Below the pieces are notes generated by a model. That model saw nothing but the letters and a program-made list of their open reading frames with translations. It did not search any database and was not told where the DNA came from. DNA of 11,108 nt from Gammaproteobacteria bacterium. GTDB lineage: Bacteria; Pseudomonadota; Gammaproteobacteria; UBA5335. The position numbers were made by a program, and so were the translations under genes. Numbering within the stretch: the first letter of the stretch is position 1; each line of letters begins with the position of its first letter. Shown here in pieces: positions 8,757 to 11,108 of this stretch. The stretch spans positions 1-11,108 of the forward strand of contig WOZT01000278.1 of NCBI GenBank assembly GCA_011620145.1, in the 5' to 3' direction.

Positions 8757-8785
8757 AATTTACCCTCTGCCTGGTTTTCCGTCAA
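8757..8785 (-). promoter_or_regulatory. Sigma-70-type promoter for tRNA-Phe
   Basis: On the minus strand, -35 TTGACG (8780-8785) and -10 TAAATT (8757-8762) are separated by exactly 17 bp. They lie between the yggX stop (8802-8804) and the tRNA. The segment after the -10 is GC-rich (TCGCCCTC), like the discriminators of growth-rate-controlled stable-RNA promoters. The expected leader is about 40 nt. Inferred from match and position only. Confidence 0.65.
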
Positions 8786-8801
8786 GCTGGGCGCGCTGCC
8801 T

Positions 8802-9080
8802 TCAGCCCCCGGCGGCGGGCGGGACGTAGTCCGGCGGCGCGGCAACCTCGCCTCCGAAGAAGAACTTGGCCATCTCCTGCTCCAGGAACTTGCGCGCCTT
8901 GGGGTCTATGGGCGTGAGGCGGTATTCGTTGATCAACATGGTCTGGTGACTGAGCCAGCTTTGCCAGGCCTGCTTGGATACCGATTCGAAAATGCGCTTG
9001 CCCAGTTCGCCGGGGTAGGGCGGAAAATCCAGCCCTTCCGCTTCGTGTCCCAGCTTGATGCACTGCACCATGCGTGTCAT
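8802..9080 (-). CDS. yggX: Fe(2+)-trafficking / oxidative damage protection protein YggX
   Basis: 92 aa, matching the family's usual length of about 90. It starts [11 protein letters not shown] and contains the signature [18 protein letters not shown], then [10 protein letters not shown] and [10 protein letters not shown], all standard YggX features, with the conserved cysteine at residue 7. The ATG at 9080 is chosen because GGAGG (plus 9089-9093) lies 8 nt upstream; a longer in-frame opening from a GTG at 9281 runs through the structured leader and is not family-like. YggX is a small cytosolic protein that limits damage to Fe-S enzymes under oxidative stress and helps handle labile iron. In many betaproteobacteria it is a stand-alone gene. 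Here it precedes tRNA-Phe on the same strand but the tRNA seems to have its own promoter. Confidence 0.95.
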   Translation of the reverse strand: MTRMVQCIKLGHEAEGLDFPPYPGELGKRIFESVSKQAWQSWLSHQTMLINEYRLTPIDPKARKFLEQEMAKFFFGGEVAAPPDYVPPAAGG

Positions 9081-9117
9081 GTGATTGTCCTCCGTCTCGC
9101 CGGCCTGTTGGGTGCCC

Positions 9118-9255
9118 CCGCCTCGGGCGGAATCGGGCCGCTGCCAGATGAGACCCGCGCTTGCGATGGGGTCTCGATCTTTAAGACGGCCAAGGCCGGG
9201 AAAGCCTCTAGCGGGCTTTTGACGCCAGCCCTGCCCAGCCGGTCGGTCACCGGCT
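9118..9255 (-). repeat. Series of inverted repeats in the predicted yggX leader
   Basis: Five hairpin-forming repeats, read on the plus strand: CCGCC-TCG-GGCGG (9118-9130); AGAT-GAGACCC / GGGTCTC-(G)-ATCT (9146-9180, eleven pairs with one bulge); CGGCC-AA-GGCCG (9188-9199); AAAGCC / GGCTTT (9201-9219) followed by T; and AGCCGGT-CGGTC-ACCGGCT (9237-9255). All lie between the predicted yggX promoter and its start. The 9201-9220 element resembles a small intrinsic terminator but has only 3-4 T's on either strand. Whether these act as a cis-regulatory leader, a terminator cluster or mere GC-rich noise cannot be told. Confidence 0.5.
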
Positions 9256-9284
9256 TGGCCCTGTCCTCGGGGGAATCGCACTCG

Positions 9285-9317
9285 ATTCTATACCAAAGAG
9301 CGGGGAGCGGACTTCAA
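9285..9317 (-). promoter_or_regulatory. Extended -10 promoter for yggX
   Basis: On the minus strand TGG-TATAGAAT gives an extended -10 (TGnTATAGA; hexamer core within 9285-9292). A poor -35, TTGAAG (9312-9317), lies 19 bp upstream, but an extended -10 can tolerate that. Transcription would start near 9280 and give an approximately 200-nt leader before the yggX ATG. It lies just beyond the end of the exporter operon, as expected for an independent yggX unit. Confidence 0.55.
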
Positions 9318-9330
9318 TCTGACTGGACAA

Positions 9331-9342
9331 GCCGGCGCCGGC
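9331..9342. repeat. 12-bp perfect palindrome GCCGGCGCCGGC downstream of the exporter operon
   Basis: A perfect palindrome 35 bp past the permease stop on the minus strand. It may fold at the 3' end of the exporter mRNA, but no T-run follows (TTGTCC only), so it is not a clear intrinsic terminator. No better terminator for the exporter operon was seen between 9293 and 9376. Such GC-rich palindromes also occur by chance in DNA of this composition. Confidence 0.35.
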
Positions 9343-9376
9343 GATGCGCGAAACCTGGACCGGCCACGAGCATGGT

Positions 9377-10138
9377 TCAGGGTTTGATCTTGTAGCCGGT
9401 CTTGAAGATCCAGACGATGACCGCGAGGCAAAGCGCAAGAAACAGCACGATCATGCCCAGGCTGACTGCAACGCGGACATCCGCCACACCATAGAAACTC
9501 CAGCGAAAACCGCTGATGAGGTAGACGACCGGATTGAGCAGCGCGACCTTCTGCCACAGCGGCGGCAGCATCTGGATGGAATAGAAGCTGCCGCCCAGGA
9601 AGGTCAACGGCGTGACGATCATGAGGGGGATGATCTGCAGTTTCTCCCAGTTGTCCGCCCACACGCCCAGGATGAAGCCGAACAGGCTGAAGGTCACCGC
9701 AGTCAGGAACAGAAAGGCCGCCATCCACAGCGGATGGGCGATGGTATAGGGCACGAACAACCGCGCCGTCGCCAGGATCAACAGGCCCAGCAGCAGCGAC
9801 TTGGTCACCGCAGCGCCGACATAACCGGCGACGATCTCGACCGCCGACACCGGCGCCGACAGCAGCTCATAGATCGTACCGGACCACTTCGGCATGTAGA
9901 TGCCGAACGAGGCGTTGGAGATGCTCTCGGAGAGCAGGGAGAGCATCACCAGCCCGGGAATGATGAACGCGCCATAGGAAATCCCCTCGACCTCGCCCAT
10001 GCGCGAGCCGATCGCTGCGCCGAACACGACGAAATACAGGGAGGTGGACAGCACCGGCGAGGCGATGCTCTGCATCAGGGTGCGCAACCAGCGCGCCATT
10101 TCAAAGCGATAGATGGCCCGGATGGCATGGATGTTCAT
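9377..10138 (-). CDS. yadH: ABC-2 type exporter permease, YadH-like
   Basis: 253 aa, close to the length of E. coli YadH. ATG at 10138 has TCCTC on the plus strand (GAGGA on the minus strand, 10146-10150) 7 nt upstream and overlaps the stop of the ATPase gene by 4 nt. About six hydrophobic segments are visible, near residues 25-44, 57-75, 100-125, 137-160, 168-186 and 223-245, with a short cytoplasmic N-terminus ([10 protein letters not shown]). The [16 protein letters not shown] stretch (202-217) before the last segment is typical of ABC-2 permeases. It should form the membrane channel of an exporter with the YadG-like ATPase in the inner membrane. Substrate is unknown; ABC-2 families move drugs, polysaccharides or lipids. 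The gene name rests on the gene pair, lengths and overall character. Confidence 0.85.
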   Translation of the reverse strand: MNIHAIRAIYRFEMARWLRTLMQSIASPVLSTSLYFVVFGAAIGSRMGEVEGISYGAFIIPGLVMLSLLSESISNASFGIYMPKWSGTIYELLSAPVSAVEIVAGYVGAAVTKSLLLGLLILATARLFVPYTIAHPLWMAAFLFLTAVTFSLFGFILGVWADNWEKLQIIPLMIVTPLTFLGGSFYSIQMLPPLWQKVALLNPVVYLISGFRWSFYGVADVRVAVSLGMIVLFLALCLAVIVWIFKTGYKIKP

Positions 10139-11061
10139 GCTTCGGTCCTCAGGATGTCGACGAAGATTTCCTCCAGCGAGCTTTCGCTTGATTGCAGGCT
10201 TTTGAAATCGATGCCGTTTGCGGAAAGTTCACGCAGCATCGGCGCGATCCCGGTCGGTTCATCCTGGGTCTCGTAGGTATAGATCAGCTCGCTGCCATCC
10301 TCGGAAAGCGCCAGTGCATAAGCGGCAAGGCCTGCCGGAATCACCCGCAACGGCTGCTGGAGTTGCAGCCGCAATTGTTTCTTGCCCAGGCGACGCATCA
10401 GCACCGCCTTGTCCTCGACGAGGATGAGTTTGCCGTTGCGGATCACGCCGATGCGATCGGCCATCTCCTCGGCTTCCTCGATGTAGTGGGTGGTCAGGAT
10501 GATCGTCACGCCGCTGTCGCGCAGGCGGCGCACCATGGCCCACATGTCGCGCCGCAGCTCGACGTCCACGCCCGCCGTCGGCTCGTCGAGAAACAGGATC
10601 TCGGGTTCGTGGGACAGCGCCTTGGCGATCATGACGCGCCGCTTCATGCCCCCCGACAAGCTCATGATGCGGTCATTGCGCTTGTCCCAGAGCGACAGAT
10701 CGCGCAGGACCTTTTCCAGATAGCCGGGGTTCGCCGGCTTGCCGAACAGGCCGCGACTAAAGGAGACCGTCGCCCACACGCTTTCGAAGGCATCGGTGAA
10801 CAATTCCTGTGGGACCAGGCCAATCTTGGCCCGCGCAGCGCGAAACGCCGTGCGGATGTCGTGACCGGCCGCCCGGATGGTGCCCGAACTGGGATTGACG
10901 ATGCCGCAGATGATATTGATCAGTGTGGTCTTGCCGGCCCCATTGGGGCCCAGCAGGGCAAAGATTTCCCCGCGCCGGATGTCGAGATGGATGTCATCCA
11001 GCGCGCGAAACCCGGTTCCATAGATCTTGTTCAGCGCCGTGACGGAAATGATCGGCTGCAC
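10135..11061 (-). CDS. yadG: ABC exporter ATP-binding protein, YadG-like
   Basis: 308 aa, the same length as E. coli YadG as I recall it. All ABC ATPase motifs are present: Walker [10 protein letters not shown] (38-46), Q-loop Q85 (GLVPQE), signature LSGGM (135-139), Walker B ILFLDE (155-160, catalytic E160) and H-loop H192 (LTTHY). The phrases [13 protein letters not shown] and [12 protein letters not shown] are characteristic of the YadG branch of DrrA-like exporter ATPases. The start is GTG at 11061, with AAGGGG on the minus strand (11067-11072) 5 nt upstream; ATG alternatives just upstream are out of frame. It powers export through the YadH-like permease, whose gene overlaps its stop by 4 nt. 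Substrate unknown. The promoter must lie near or beyond the right window edge; the last 47 bp show no clear one. Confidence 0.9.
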   Translation of the reverse strand: MQPIISVTALNKIYGTGFRALDDIHLDIRRGEIFALLGPNGAGKTTLINIICGIVNPSSGTIRAAGHDIRTAFRAARAKIGLVPQELFTDAFESVWATVSFSRGLFGKPANPGYLEKVLRDLSLWDKRNDRIMSLSGGMKRRVMIAKALSHEPEILFLDEPTAGVDVELRRDMWAMVRRLRDSGVTIILTTHYIEEAEEMADRIGVIRNGKLILVEDKAVLMRRLGKKQLRLQLQQPLRVIPAGLAAYALALSEDGSELIYTYETQDEPTGIAPMLRELSANGIDFKSLQSSESSLEEIFVDILRTEA

Positions 11062-11108
11062 ACAGTCCCCTTGTCGTGATCGGTTGTCTCCGGAGTGGCC
11101 GCCATGAT

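Noticed and set aside
8618..8917. Open frame on the plus strand beginning MSAEFWWPGTESNRRHGDFQ
   Set aside because: It is the antisense reading of tRNA-Phe plus the tRNA promoter and the yggX 3' end. This WPGTESNRRHGDF peptide is a well-known false protein produced from tRNA genes.
9081..9281. N-terminal extension of YggX to a GTG at 9281
   Set aside because: The standard YggX N-terminus begins at 9080 with a good GGAGG; the extension is low-complexity translation of a hairpin-rich leader.
10192..11079. 295-codon plus-strand open frame over the ABC ATPase gene
   Set aside because: It is antisense to yadG, whose motifs are complete. Long antisense frames are common in high-GC genes; its product is rich in His, Gln, Asp and Arg and matches no family I know.
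1..11108. CRISPR array, IS element or integrase
   Set aside because: No regularly spaced repeats, no terminal inverted repeats with a transposase, and no tyrosine recombinase motif were found on either strand.

Overview
The window looks like high-GC proteobacterial DNA, most likely from a betaproteobacterium. The clearest clue is the Fe(2+)-trafficking protein YggX (8802-9080, minus). Its wording ([18 protein letters not shown], then a Pro/Ala-rich tail) reads like the betaproteobacterial form. The yadGH-type ABC exporter and the CCA-encoding tRNA-Phe are compatible with this but do not narrow it further. The genus cannot be told from sequence alone.

The window splits into two parts. The left part (1-8514, plus strand) is one tightly packed accessory operon of at least four large genes. 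They are: (1) the C-terminal part of a DUF1156 / COG1743-type DNA methyltransferase, with motif DPPYY, whose start lies outside the window; (2) a 928-aa protein joining a PHP phosphoesterase domain to an SMC/RecN-like ATPase split by a coiled coil; (3) a 423-aa AlbA_2 (Schlafen-like) plus GHKL ATPase-type protein; (4) a 936-aa DUF499 P-loop ATPase. The junctions are a 13-nt gap, a 1-nt gap and a 4-nt ATGA overlap, so the four are almost certainly co-transcribed and translationally coupled. DUF1156 and DUF499 proteins are typical partners in bacterial defence islands. The two genes between them carry nuclease-like, ATPase and Schlafen-type domains that recur in anti-phage systems. I read the set as a probable methylation-linked anti-phage system with an unusual two-gene insert. 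That function is inferred, not shown.

The right part (8633-11061, minus strand) is ordinary housekeeping DNA: tRNA-Phe(GAA), yggX, and a two-gene ABC-2 exporter (yadH-like permease, yadG-like ATPase; 4-nt overlap). The defence operon runs head-on into the 3' end of the tRNA gene, 118 bp away, with a weak convergent hairpin terminator between them. Since the 3' ends of tRNA genes are the usual integration sites of genomic islands, tRNA-Phe probably marks the right edge of the island. No integrase, second att copy, IS element or CRISPR array is visible.

The 296-bp gap between the exporter and yggX holds a good extended -10 promoter for yggX. It is followed by an approximately 200-nt leader with several strong inverted repeats, the second place where unexplained structure is seen.
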